Below, piece after piece: positions 1-6,771 of a stretch of DNA of 9,526 bases. The notes beneath the pieces were generated by a model. The model searched no databases. It saw nothing but the letters and a program-made list of their open reading frames with translations, and had not been told where the DNA came from. The translations under genes and the position numbers were made by a program. The DNA is from Candidatus Hydrogenedentes bacterium UBA2224 (GTDB taxonomy: Bacteria > Hydrogenedentota > Hydrogenedentia > Hydrogenedentales > SLHB01): the NCBI GenBank assembly GCA_002348185.1, contig DDYW01000122.1:1-9526 (forward strand). Direction: 5' to 3'. Positions within the stretch are counted from its first letter, which is position 1, and each line of letters opens with the position of its first letter.

Positions 1-1
1 C

Positions 2-1420
2 GACAACGTCGGCGACGTGGCCGGGCTCGGCGCGGACCTGCTGGAATCCTACGTTGAGGCGATCATCGCCAGCCTGGCCGTTGCGGTGGTCATTTCGCAG
101 GTGTCCGAGGCGGCGGGCGCGACCTATGCCACCGCTTTCCCGTTTCTGGTGGCCGCCATCGGCATTTTCGCCTCGATTCTCGGCGTGATGTACGTCAAGA
201 TCTTCGCGAAGAGCAATCCGCAGAAGGCCCTGATGAACGGCACCTATATGGCGTCCATTCTCTCTATCGCCGGTGTCTTCGTGTATGCCGGCGTGGCAGG
301 CGAACCGTTCAGCCTGGCCGGCGTCACCTACGGCAAATTCGGTCCGGCCTGGGCCTGCGTGGTTGGCATCCTGTCCGGCACCATCGTCGGGTTCGTCAGC
401 GAGTACTTCACCTCGGGCAGCTACAGCCCCGTAAAGAAGCTGGCCGAACGCTGCCAGACCGGTCCCGCGATCGCGGTGACGGAAGGTACCGCCATCGGCA
501 TGGGGAGCACGTTCGCGCCCGTAATCGCGATTGCCATCGCCGTGGTCATCTCCTATTACTTCGCGGGCACCTACGGCGTCGCTATCGCCGCCCTCGGCAT
601 GCTCGCCACCACCGGCATGGTCGTCGCCGTGGACGCCTACGGTCCCATCGCCGACAACTCCGGCGGCATTGCGGAAATGGCGGGGCTCGATCCCAGCGTC
701 CGCAAGATCACCGACAATCTGGACGCCGTCGGCAACACCACGGCCGCCATCGGCAAGGGATTCGCCATCGGGTCCGCCGCGTTTGCGGCCATCGGCCTTT
801 TGAGTGCGTTTATGCTTACGGTCAACGTGGTGCGGGTCGAGAAAGGCCTCGAAGCGCTGGTCACGACCCTCGACGAACCCACGGTGCTGGCGGGCCTCCT
901 CATCGGGGCGATGATGCCGTTCTTCTTCTCGTCCATGCTGTTCCGGGCCGTCGGCAAGTGCGCCGACACGATGATTCTCGAAGTGCGGCGCCAGTTCCGT
1001 GAGATCCCCGGCCTCAGGGAAGGCAAGAAAGGCGTTCATCCCGACAGCACCAAATGCGTCGACATCGCCACCAAGGGCGCCATCAACGGCATGCTGTTTC
1101 CGGGTGCGCTGGCCATCCTCACCCCCGTCATTGTCGGGTTCGCGTTGAGCGCGGAAGGCCTCGCCGGCTTCCTGGTCGGCGCCATCGCCACCGGCGTCAT
1201 GCTGGGCATTCAGACCGCGAACAGCGGCGGCGCCATGGATAACGCCAAGAAGTACATCGAAGAAGGCAACTTCGGCGGCAAAGGCTCCGACGCCCACAAA
1301 GCCGCCGTCGTGGGCGACACCGTCGGCGACCCGCTGAAGGACACGGTCGGCCCTTCGATCAACATCCTGATCAAGCTCATGTGCGTGATCGCGCTGGTGC
1401 TGGCTCCCTTGTTCGCCTAA
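2..1420 (+). CDS. hppA: Membrane-bound ion-translocating pyrophosphatase, 5'-partial
   Basis: Integral membrane enzyme that couples hydrolysis of cytoplasmic pyrophosphate to pumping of H+ and/or Na+ across the inner membrane. The reading frame is open from base 2, so the start lies outside the window. The 472 visible residues correspond to roughly TM6-TM16 of a 16-helix family of about 650-800 residues. Family signatures are intact: DNVGDVAG followed by GADLLESY at residues 1-17, DAYGPIADNSGGIAEM (about 210-225), GNTTAAIGKG (about 244-253), DNAKKYIEEG (about 413) and GDTVGDPLKDT near the C-terminus. The Ala in GNTTAA and the Gly three residues later mark the K+-dependent subfamily; K+-independent enzymes carry Lys and Thr there. 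Ion specificity is less clear, because glutamates occur at both residue 15 and residue 19 of the fragment, the two alternative positions of the gate glutamate on helix 6. A hairpin terminator follows. Family assignment is near certain; K+ dependence is likely; the pumped ion is unresolved. Confidence 0.97.
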   Translation, partial: DNVGDVAGLGADLLESYVEAIIASLAVAVVISQVSEAAGATYATAFPFLVAAIGIFASILGVMYVKIFAKSNPQKALMNGTYMASILSIAGVFVYAGVAGEPFSLAGVTYGKFGPAWACVVGILSGTIVGFVSEYFTSGSYSPVKKLAERCQTGPAIAVTEGTAIGMGSTFAPVIAIAIAVVISYYFAGTYGVAIAALGMLATTGMVVAVDAYGPIADNSGGIAEMAGLDPSVRKITDNLDAVGNTTAAIGKGFAIGSAAFAAIGLLSAFMLTVNVVRVEKGLEALVTTLDEPTVLAGLLIGAMMPFFFSSMLFRAVGKCADTMILEVRRQFREIPGLREGKKGVHPDSTKCVDIATKGAINGMLFPGALAILTPVIVGFALSAEGLAGFLVGAIATGVMLGIQTANSGGAMDNAKKYIEEGNFGGKGSDAHKAAVVGDTVGDPLKDTVGPSINILIKLMCVIALVLAPLFA

Positions 1421-1442
1421 GTCACCGTAGAGCCTCAACATT

Positions 1443-1483
1443 ACGGGCTCCTGGCCGAATCCGTCGGCCGGGAGCCCGTTTCG
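1443..1483 (+). terminator. Intrinsic terminator after hppA, possibly bidirectional
   Basis: Arms at 1443-1458 and 1464-1479 pair over 16 base pairs with a single G-U wobble and a 5-base loop, followed by TTTCGTTTG. It starts 22 bases after the hppA stop. It is also the only strong hairpin seen between the convergent hppA and GH32 genes, so it may stop transcription from both sides, although the T-tract on the minus-strand side is poor. Confidence 0.8.
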
Positions 1484-1515
1484 TTTGCGTCCATCTCCGT
1501 GGGGGGTGGTCGCCT

Positions 1516-3690
1516 TTACGGAGTCCGGGGCCAGGTCGAGCGCACGGCGTAGACGTCCAGCCGGTCGATGCGCGCCGCACCTTCCTCACACGTCAGGGCC
1601 AGGGACAGGTCCAGCAGGTCGGGAAGGAAGCAGTACGACATCACCACGCGTCCGTCGTTGGCGAAGATCTCGATGGACGTGCGATCCACCAGAACCCGCA
1701 GCGACAGCGCCCCATCCTGTAGCGGCACGTCCGCCGACGTGTCCAGGCACGACAGCGTGGCCTTCGCCGCGTCGTACACGATGGGCGTGCCGCGCACCGT
1801 CAGCACGACCCGCGCGCCGTCCCCGGGCCGGAGCACCGCGTCGATGTCCCACAATTCGCCCTTCAGTTCGTTCAGCGGGTTCGCGCCGGGCTCGAGTGCC
1901 GCGTCCGCCCAATGGCCGCGCGCCTCGCGAATGGTTTCGATCTCCGCGATGGGGCGGGCGAACAGGCGCGGACCGTCCTCCGTGCCGCGCAGCGTGAGTT
2001 CCCGCGGAAAGGTCATCTGCTGGTTGAACGGCATGCCCGGATAGCTCCCGCCGTTCATCCACGCGATCAGGATGCGGCGGCCGCCGGGTGCGTTGTTGTA
2101 CGTCTGCCCCGCATAGCAGTTGCGGCCCCATTCGCTCGGCAGGACACCGGTTTCGGGGGTGAACGTGATGCCGTCGAAGCGGCCAATTTGATGGCGTCCC
2201 GCGGCTTCCCACAAGACCCAGCGCGTGTTGGCGGGGTCGCCGTCGACCGGCAGTTCAAACAGTTCGGGGCACTCGTGCCCGTCCGGGAACGTGATGTTGC
2301 TTAACCGCTCCCAGGTCTTCAGATCGGGCGACCCCAGAAGCACGAAATCGTTCCGCGTGCCCACATACAGCACCATGACCCACTTGCCGGTCGGCGCATG
2401 CCAGAACACCTTCGGATCGCGATTGCCGGGACCCAGGTTGGCCACCACGGGGTTGCCCGCGTACTTGGTGAACGTGCGGCCCCGGTCGGTCGAATACGCG
2501 ATCGCCTGCGTAAACGGCCGTTTCGGCGTGCCGAACTCGCCCGCGTACGTGAAGATGGCGACCAGCGGCGGATGCGGCCCCGCCTGGAATCCCGAAGTGT
2601 TTTCCGCATCCACTACGGCCGAACCGCTGAAAATCGTGCCGTGTTCGTCGGGATGGATTGCGTGCTCGAGCTGGGTCCAGTGCACCAGATCGGGGCTGAC
2701 CGCATGGCCCCAGGTCATGTTCCCCCAGTTGATCCCTTCGGGGTTGTGCTGGAAAAACAGGTGGTACTCGCCGTCGTAATGGACCAGGCCGTTCGGGTCG
2801 TTGGTCCAGTTGGTCTTCGGCGTAAAATGAAACTGTGGCCGGTACGATTCTTCATACAACCGATCGGTGACATACAACACGCCTCGCACCTCCCCGTCAT
2901 GGCGCACCGTATCCGCGACGCGGTGCGCGCCTCGTGTGACCTCGATGATGCTCAGCGTGCCGGTCCTGCCCTTCAGGCGCGACACGTCCCACGTGAGCCA
3001 ATAGGGTTCCTTGCGGTTCTGGCCCACCGCGTGGCGTACCAGCTGGCCGTCCACGCGCAGGCTGACCTGGCATCGCCCGCCCTGTTCCGCCCCGAACTGA
3101 ACGCTCAGGTAGTCCTCCGTGATGGCCAGTTCCCGCGTGGTCTCCTGGGTGCCGATGCTGTGTTCCGATTGAATAATGTGGTCAATGTTGATGTGACCCC
3201 AGCCGCCCGTGTGCGCATCCACGATTCGGATGAGCGCCGTCTTCCCGCGCAGGCCGGACACGTCCCACGAATACCAGTCCAGCCGCTCGGTGCCGCCTGC
3301 TCTGTCGTTGGGCCCCGTCGCCGTGCGCGCCAGTTCACCGTCCACCACGAGATCGATGCACGTTTCCCCCGGATGCATGCCGCCGCCGATGAGAAACGCG
3401 ATGTAGTCGCGCTGAATCTCAAACGGCGGGGATGTGAGCGTGCCCGCGGCGCCGTCGCCGTTGAAAAACGAGTTGACCAGCCCCTGGCCCTCGAAGCCCG
3501 ATACCTCCATCTGGTTCGGCAGCGTGCCCCGGGCCGGGCCCGGCCCGAACGCCTCCCCCTCGACCGTCCAAGCGCCGTAATCCGCGCCCTCGAAATCGGC
3601 GATGAGGATATCCGGCCCCGCTTCGCCGGCCCATGCCCCGGACAAAAACAGCACAAGAAACGCCATGGCCGCCAAACAGACCCGATTCAT
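1516..3690 (-). CDS. Secreted glycoside hydrolase family 32 (levanase/inulinase/invertase type)
   Basis: Predicted exported enzyme of 724 residues that hydrolyses beta-fructofuranosides (levan, inulin or sucrose) with retention of configuration. The ATG at 3690 is chosen over an upstream in-frame start at 3786 because AAGGAG lies 8 bases before it and the protein then opens with a signal peptide (about residues 1-21, AWA|GE). Two related beta-sandwich segments follow (about 27-175 and 183-270). The five-bladed GH32 domain carries WTNDPNG with nucleophile Asp298, FSGSAVVD, RDP with stabiliser Asp425, and ECPELF with acid/base Glu473. The C-terminal GH32 sandwich ends with VDRTSIEIFANDG. All three catalytic residues are present, so the enzyme should be active. 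The second N-terminal segment resembles the DUF4980-type region of other GH32 proteins. Substrate cannot be decided from sequence. No transporter or fructokinase is adjacent, so the gene appears to be transcribed alone. It is convergent with hppA. Confidence 0.95.
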   Translation of the reverse strand: MNRVCLAAMAFLVLFLSGAWAGEAGPDILIADFEGADYGAWTVEGEAFGPGPARGTLPNQMEVSGFEGQGLVNSFFNGDGAAGTLTSPPFEIQRDYIAFLIGGGMHPGETCIDLVVDGELARTATGPNDRAGGTERLDWYSWDVSGLRGKTALIRIVDAHTGGWGHINIDHIIQSEHSIGTQETTRELAITEDYLSVQFGAEQGGRCQVSLRVDGQLVRHAVGQNRKEPYWLTWDVSRLKGRTGTLSIIEVTRGAHRVADTVRHDGEVRGVLYVTDRLYEESYRPQFHFTPKTNWTNDPNGLVHYDGEYHLFFQHNPEGINWGNMTWGHAVSPDLVHWTQLEHAIHPDEHGTIFSGSAVVDAENTSGFQAGPHPPLVAIFTYAGEFGTPKRPFTQAIAYSTDRGRTFTKYAGNPVVANLGPGNRDPKVFWHAPTGKWVMVLYVGTRNDFVLLGSPDLKTWERLSNITFPDGHECPELFELPVDGDPANTRWVLWEAAGRHQIGRFDGITFTPETGVLPSEWGRNCYAGQTYNNAPGGRRILIAWMNGGSYPGMPFNQQMTFPRELTLRGTEDGPRLFARPIAEIETIREARGHWADAALEPGANPLNELKGELWDIDAVLRPGDGARVVLTVRGTPIVYDAAKATLSCLDTSADVPLQDGALSLRVLVDRTSIEIFANDGRVVMSYCFLPDLLDLSLALTCEEGAARIDRLDVYAVRSTWPRTP

Positions 3691-3698
3691 TCCACAAT

Positions 3699-3704
3699 CT
3701 CCTT
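3699..3704 (-). promoter_or_regulatory. Ribosome binding site fixing the GH32 start
   Basis: On the minus strand AAGGAG is followed by an 8-base spacer and then ATG at 3690. The longer in-frame start at 3786 has no such site and would bury the signal peptide behind 32 residues, so this site decides the start. Confidence 0.8.
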
Positions 3705-3745
3705 GCTTGAATCTCACGATTCTCCTGCATCCGCTTCCCCGCGCC

Positions 3746-3775
3746 ATTGTAACGAGGGCATTTGCGAGTTGCGAA
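3746..3775 (-). promoter_or_regulatory. Candidate sigma70-type promoter for the GH32 gene
   Basis: Minus-strand -10 TACAAT (3746-3751, 5 of 6 to consensus) lies 18 bases downstream of a weak -35 TTCGCA (3770-3775). The predicted RNA start is about 50 bases before the ATG. The -35 region overlaps a direct repeat of TTGCGA (3762-3767 and 3769-3774, plus strand) that could be a regulator site. The -35 is poor, so this is moderate evidence only. Confidence 0.4.
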
Positions 3776-3935
3776 TAGGCATTCAAACCTCAATCGCCGG
3801 CTAACTTGAGGCCAGATGACTGAAACGCTTGTCCTTTCGGGCGCTGGAGCTCTTGTCGACTCACCCGCGTGATAAAACCAGAGACCATTCTGCCTTCCGG
3901 AGCGCCGAAGGCGCTAAGGACGGCGAAGGGCTCCC

Positions 3936-3955
3936 AGTCCCGCAGGGACGGCAGA
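3936..3955 (+). repeat. Dispersed repeat PR1, copy 1
   Basis: AGTCCCGCAGGGACGGCAGA, identical at 4003 and 6984. Its core GTCCC-GCA-GGGAC is a small palindrome. This copy is followed by TAATAGCCCACCACTTCAG, which forms a second hairpin (3966-3977). Confidence 0.85.
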
Positions 3956-4002
3956 TAATAGCCCACCACTTCAGTGGGAGCCTCCGCATCCCCCAAATCA
4001 CA

Positions 4003-4043
4003 AGTCCCGCAGGGACGGCAGACCCTAACGCCACCGAAGTTCA
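4003..4043 (+). repeat. Dispersed repeat PR1, copy 2 with extended homology
   Basis: The identical 20-base core is followed by 21 bases that match the 6984 copy except for 5 positions (36 of 41 identical by my count). The shared tail is CCACCGAA then a purine then TTCA. The extent of similarity shows the repeat unit is at least about 40 bases. Confidence 0.8.
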
Positions 4044-4063
4044 AAGTCGTAGTGCGGGTCTTG

Positions 4064-4113
4064 TGTCCCCCGCTGGCGGGGGCGGCCACGCGTTTCGCGT
4101 GGCCGGGGGTGGA
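4064..4113 (+). repeat. Left arm of an inverted-repeat pair
   Basis: Two back-to-back perfect hairpins (4067-4082 and 4083-4105). The reverse complement of this arm matches 4259-4302, including the entire outer palindrome plus the terminal TGTCCCC and the TCCACCCCCG end, with a gap where the second hairpin is shorter in the right arm. The pair encloses about 145 bases that contain the 9-base tandem array. Confidence 0.75.
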
Positions 4114-4205
4114 TTCCAGCCCCGCGTTCTTGCGCGCGCTCAAGCGCCCTTGATGGTGGGGAGAGAGGAACCAGGGCCGGCGGAAGCACCTCATTTGGCG
4201 CGTGG

Positions 4206-4241
4206 TGGACGTGATGGACGGTATGGACAATATGGACGGGG
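4206..4241 (+). repeat. 9-base tandem array TGGACnnnn, site 1 (4 units)
   Basis: Four units in strict 9-base register: TGGACGTGA, TGGACGGTA, TGGACAATA, TGGACGGGG. TGGAC is invariant and the last four bases vary. Similar arrays lie at 5441, 6940 and 9504. It sits between the arms of the 4064/4259 inverted repeat. Confidence 0.85.
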
Positions 4242-4258
4242 ATACCTGGGCCAAAGAG

Positions 4259-4302
4259 TCCACCCCCGTCCGCTTCGCGGCCACCCCCGCCAGCGGGGGA
4301 CA
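4259..4302 (-). repeat. Right arm of an inverted-repeat pair
   Basis: Reverse-complement counterpart of 4064-4113. It contains CCCCCGC-CA-GCGGGGG (4286-4301) and the TCCACCCCCG end. The inner hairpin is reduced compared with the left arm, so the arms have diverged by a deletion of a few bases. Confidence 0.7.
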
Positions 4303-4419
4303 GAGCTGCGGAATTCTACAATCGTCGTAATGACGGGCGGGGTGGGTTGCGCCGCGAACCCGGTGATTGGGGTCAAAGACCCCCGCCGATCCCGTCGTAT
4401 CGCCGTGTCATCCCTGTGG

Positions 4420-4425
4420 TATACT
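4420..4425 (+). promoter_or_regulatory. Extended -10 promoter element for the lipoprotein gene
   Basis: TATACT (5 of 6 to consensus) is preceded by TGG, giving an extended -10 (TGn). No good -35 is seen at 16-18 bases, which is common for extended -10 promoters. The predicted RNA start is near 4432, about 38 bases before the ATG. Confidence 0.5.
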
Positions 4426-4455
4426 GGTTGCCAAAGCCGGTAGTGGCGCGATTTC

Positions 4456-4462
4456 AAGGAGG
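4456..4462 (+). promoter_or_regulatory. Ribosome binding site fixing the lipoprotein start
   Basis: AAGGAGG lies 7 bases before the ATG at 4470. It rules out the longer in-frame start at 4347, which lies upstream of the promoter element. Confidence 0.85.
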
Positions 4463-4469
4463 TACGGAG

Positions 4470-5321
4470 ATGCGATACCTCATACCCATACTGCTGGTGT
4501 TTCTGACCGGCGGCTGCGGGCTCGAGCTGCTCGCGGGCACCGCCATCCAGGGAACTCTGCAGAAAGAGGCGCTCAGCGGGGCGAAACAGACCCTCGATTA
4601 CGCGAAGGATTCCACCGCCCAATTGAGCCTCGAGCAGGCCATCAACGCCTACGCGGCCGAGAATGGCACGTATCCGCCAACGCTCGAAGCGCTGGTACCC
4701 GAGTGGTTGCCCAGTATTCCTGTACAAGCCGACGGCACCCCGTTCGAGTACGATCCCGCGACCGGCGCGTTGTACCTGGTGATTCTCCAGCCGACGGACG
4801 GCGCGGCGCCGCAATCCGCGCCGCCACCCGGTCTCCTCGACACGCAACCCCTGCAGGAGTCGAACCAGGAACGGCTGATCCGGATTCACGAGGCCATTTC
4901 CAGATATACCATCGAGCAGCGCAAGTACCCGGAGTCACTGCAGGCGCTGGTGCCCCAGTATCTGACGCAGACCATCAAGACCCGGGACGGTCAGGATTTT
5001 AGTTACGACCCCGCGACGGGGATCGTGTCCACGCCGCCCCTGTTGCCGCAACCGCTCGGGGCCCCGGCGCCCACGGCAGCCTCCCCGGGCGCCTACGGCC
5101 AGGTTCCCCAACCCGCGCCGTCGCGCACCCCCGCGGCCGGCGCGGGCGGTCCCATGGGCGAAGTATTGACCGGCATCGGCATTCAAAACCAGCTCAACCG
5201 CTCGCTCAGCGGCGGCGGGGCGGCCAGCGGCGCCCGCCAGCACCTGCGAAACCGGTCCAACGAAGCCGTCGGCCAGCACAATCTCCAACAGGAAGAGGCC
5301 CTGCGCGAGCTGGACCAATAG
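4470..5321 (+). CDS. Lipoprotein with two tandem GspG-like domains
   Basis: Predicted envelope lipoprotein of 283 residues; exact function unknown. The start follows a near-perfect AAGGAGG. Residues 1-16 form a lipoprotein signal ending LTGGC, with Cys16 the predicted lipidated residue. Two copies of a pseudopilin-like module follow (about 53-104 and 137-187). Each has a helix, then a YP-x-x-L-x-A-L-V-P segment, then F-x-Y-D-P-A-T-G. This matches the globular part of type II secretion major pseudopilin GspG, which shows GxYPT..LxAL and DPWG-type motifs, but the hydrophobic pilin helix is absent here. A Pro/Ala-rich linker (about 188-222) leads to a Gln/Arg-rich tail. Part of the tail (EVLTGIGIQNQL, about 231-242) resembles residues 19-30 (ELLAGTAIQGTL), which may be a further duplication. 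It has its own promoter and is convergent with a prepilin-like gene. It could instead be a cell-surface lipoprotein unrelated to secretion. Confidence 0.85.
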   Translation: MRYLIPILLVFLTGGCGLELLAGTAIQGTLQKEALSGAKQTLDYAKDSTAQLSLEQAINAYAAENGTYPPTLEALVPEWLPSIPVQADGTPFEYDPATGALYLVILQPTDGAAPQSAPPPGLLDTQPLQESNQERLIRIHEAISRYTIEQRKYPESLQALVPQYLTQTIKTRDGQDFSYDPATGIVSTPPLLPQPLGAPAPTAASPGAYGQVPQPAPSRTPAAGAGGPMGEVLTGIGIQNQLNRSLSGGGAASGARQHLRNRSNEAVGQHNLQQEEALRELDQ

Positions 5322-5328
5322 CGCGCGA

Positions 5329-5348
5329 GCGCCCGTTTATCGGGGCGC
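5329..5348 (+). terminator. Weak hairpin after the lipoprotein gene
   Basis: GCGCCCG and CGGGGCGC pair with one bulged G around a TTTAT loop, 8 bases after the stop. There is no T-tract, so termination here is uncertain. Just downstream the decamer CGGGGCGCCG occurs twice (5341 and 5367). Confidence 0.3.
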
Positions 5349-5440
5349 CGCCAGCCCGTGTATTCCGGGGCGCCGCTGTGCCCGGGCCTTTCCCGTCCAC
5401 CCCTTTCTGCCATCACGCGCCCGGTGCCCGTGCGCTCAGC

Positions 5441-5485
5441 GTCCACCCCGTCCACTCCGTCCACGGGGTCCACTCTGTCCACCCA
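5441..5485 (-). repeat. 9-base tandem array, site 2 (5 units, reversed)
   Basis: Five units in strict 9-base register on the plus strand: GTCCACCCC, GTCCACTCC, GTCCACGGG, GTCCACTCT, GTCCACCCA. This is the reverse complement of the TGGAC arrays. It lies between two convergent genes, close to the terminator of the minus-strand one. Confidence 0.85.
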
Positions 5486-5496
5486 CTTCGGCAGTC

Positions 5497-5536
5497 AAAC
5501 GAAAGCCCCCGGAACCCTGAATCAGGTTCCGGGGGC
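5497..5536 (-). terminator. Intrinsic terminator of the DUF1559 gene
   Basis: Perfect 12-base arms (5505-5516 and 5525-5536, GCCCCCGGAACC and complement) around an 8-base loop. On the minus strand it is followed by TTTCGTTTG. It begins about 40 bases after the stop codon at 5579. Confidence 0.85.
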
Positions 5537-5578
5537 GTCTTGGGAGCGGATCCGTATGCCGTTCGTATTCGTATAGAC

Positions 5579-6634
5579 TCAGCCGGCCACACCCACCACG
5601 ATCGCCATGGACTCGGACACGAGGTCCTTGCCCGGGTAGCGGACGAACTCGACGTGACCGTCCATGTACAGCACATTGGCGCCGCCGGGGACGTGGTTGT
5701 AGAGGCCAACGTTCGTGGCCACCAGGTCCGACATGACGGGCAGTTCGCTCTGGGCCAGCGCGCTGCTGGCGGGGTTATTAATGTCGGTAATCATGAACCG
5801 TTCGATACCCTCGCGCAGACGGTAGATGGTGTTGGTGCCGCCGTTGCCGTAGCCCGTCAGCGGGACGCCGATGAGCCCTGCCAGGGTGCTGATTTCGGTA
5901 CCGGTGAGATCGATGTCGGAATCCAGCTTGCCGTACTGCAGCTCGAAAATTGGCCAGTTGGGTTTAGGGCTGGCCGGATAGAGCAGGTGGATAGCCTCGA
6001 TGTAGCCCAGGGCCGCCAGCACCTGGCCGGAGACGAACTTCCCGGCCGGGATCACCGCTTCGTCGTCCAGGGCCAGCAGCACCTGCGCCGGCAGGTTCTG
6101 CTCGTCGGCGCGGTCGAGCGCATAGCCGAGATAGTAATAGCTCTCGTCGCCCGCCGCCCAGCCGCCAGCGGTGCCGCCGTAGTTGCTCAACGAGAAGTTA
6201 TAGCACGGGACATGCATCCAGGGCTCGCCCGAGGTCGGGTTATTAACCAGGCCGGGGTCGGCTTCCGACGGGCAGACCAGCACATTGCCGTCCGTCAGAT
6301 ACTCGGGCATGATCGACGGCGGGAACATCGCGTACGCCGTGGCGGCGTCGTTAGCGACCACGGGCAGAAGCGCGTTGCGCACCCCGGGCACGACATTGCA
6401 ATCCACCGCGGGATACCCATCCGCTTCGCAGATTACGGGGTACTTCTCCCCTTTGCTTTCGTTGGCATACATCTTCATTACAAGACCCAGTTGTTTCAGG
6501 TTATTGGCGCAGCTCGCACGGCGCGCCGCTTCGCGCGCGCGTGAGAGTGCGGGGAGCAAGATGGCCGCCAGGATCCCGATGATTGCGATGACGACCAGCA
6601 GCTCGATCAGCGTGAAGCCTTTCGTCTTCTTCAT
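5579..6634 (-). CDS. DUF1559-type prepilin-like protein (H-X9-DG family)
   Basis: Predicted exported pilin-like protein of 351 residues. It starts with a class III signal, MKKTKG|FTLIELL, with Phe at +1 and Glu at +5, followed by a single hydrophobic helix to about residue 30. A prepilin peptidase should cut after Gly6. Next comes the family motif SCANNLKQLG (41-50), a long globular region rich in Asp, Tyr and Pro, and the C-terminal H-X9-DG-like signature NHVPGGANVLYMDGHVEF (about 313-330). The ATG at 6634 is preferred to an upstream in-frame start at 6709 because it begins the prepilin signal and has GGAGG 10 bases upstream. These proteins occur in many copies in Planctomycetota, Verrucomicrobiota, Lentisphaerota and relatives; their function is largely unknown, with surface or pseudopilus roles suggested. 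A strong promoter and a dedicated terminator indicate a monocistronic unit. A truncated paralog lies upstream in the same orientation. Confidence 0.93.
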   Translation of the reverse strand: MKKTKGFTLIELLVVIAIIGILAAILLPALSRAREAARRASCANNLKQLGLVMKMYANESKGEKYPVICEADGYPAVDCNVVPGVRNALLPVVANDAATAYAMFPPSIMPEYLTDGNVLVCPSEADPGLVNNPTSGEPWMHVPCYNFSLSNYGGTAGGWAAGDESYYYLGYALDRADEQNLPAQVLLALDDEAVIPAGKFVSGQVLAALGYIEAIHLLYPASPKPNWPIFELQYGKLDSDIDLTGTEISTLAGLIGVPLTGYGNGGTNTIYRLREGIERFMITDINNPASSALAQSELPVMSDLVATNVGLYNHVPGGANVLYMDGHVEFVRYPGKDLVSESMAIVVGVAG

Positions 6635-6644
6635 GTTCTGGTAA

Positions 6645-6649
6645 CCTCC
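6645..6649 (-). promoter_or_regulatory. Ribosome binding site fixing the prepilin-like start
   Basis: Minus-strand GGAGG (within AGGGAGG) lies 10 bases before ATG 6634, slightly longer than ideal. It supports the start that begins MKKTKGFTLIELL. Confidence 0.7.
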
Positions 6650-6742
6650 CTGTGCGTTTCGAATTACGCTTGCCGATGAACACCCTTGCCGACAACCCAT
6701 GCCATGCACGATCCGCTCCTGGGAAATCGTTTTCCTGTCTAA

Positions 6743-6771
6743 AGTGTAACGAAGTAAACAAAAACTGTCAA
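6743..6771 (-). promoter_or_regulatory. Strong sigma70-type promoter for the prepilin-like gene
   Basis: On the minus strand a perfect -35 TTGACA (6766-6771) is followed after exactly 17 bases by -10 TACACT (6743-6748, 5 of 6). It lies in a short AT-rich island, unlike the GC-rich surroundings. The predicted RNA start near 6736 gives a leader of about 100 bases. Confidence 0.8.

Larger units (their letters stand above)
3787..4460. other. Repeat- and palindrome-rich intergenic region
   Basis: No convincing gene lies here. Open frames on both strands only run through repeats and have no homology-like segments. The region holds a chain of small perfect hairpins: 3901-3915 (AGCGCC/GGCGCT, loop GAA, flanked by CCTT and AAGG), 3966-3977 (CCACT/AGTGG), 4067-4082 (CCCCCGC/GCGGGGG) and 4083-4105 (10-base arms, loop TTT). 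It also holds two copies of a 20-base dispersed repeat, a 9-base tandem array and an inverted-repeat pair. The organisation resembles REP/BIME-type intergenic mosaics. No associated REP transposase is present in the window. Confidence 0.75.

Noticed and set aside
2398..3804. 468-codon plus-strand frame opposite the GH32 gene
   Set aside because: It is a shadow of a well-supported GH32 gene with all catalytic motifs; it has no ribosome binding site or domain of its own.
4206..4241. CRISPR array
   Set aside because: Units are only 9 bases with 4-base variable parts. There are no 25-40 base repeats or spacers and no cas genes.
3790..4284. 164-codon minus-strand frame in the repeat region, with a matching plus-strand frame at 3829-4443
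   Set aside because: Both run through the 20-base repeats, inverted repeats and 9-base array and show no domain. They are artefacts of repeats in GC-rich DNA.
4347..4469. N-terminal extension of the lipoprotein
   Set aside because: It begins before the promoter element and would place the lipoprotein signal internally; AAGGAGG points to ATG 4470.
5378..6544. Long open frame on the plus strand opposite the DUF1559 gene (388 codons)
   Set aside because: It is antisense to a clear prepilin-like gene with promoter, ribosome binding site and terminator. Its product has no recognisable domain and it starts within the tandem repeats.
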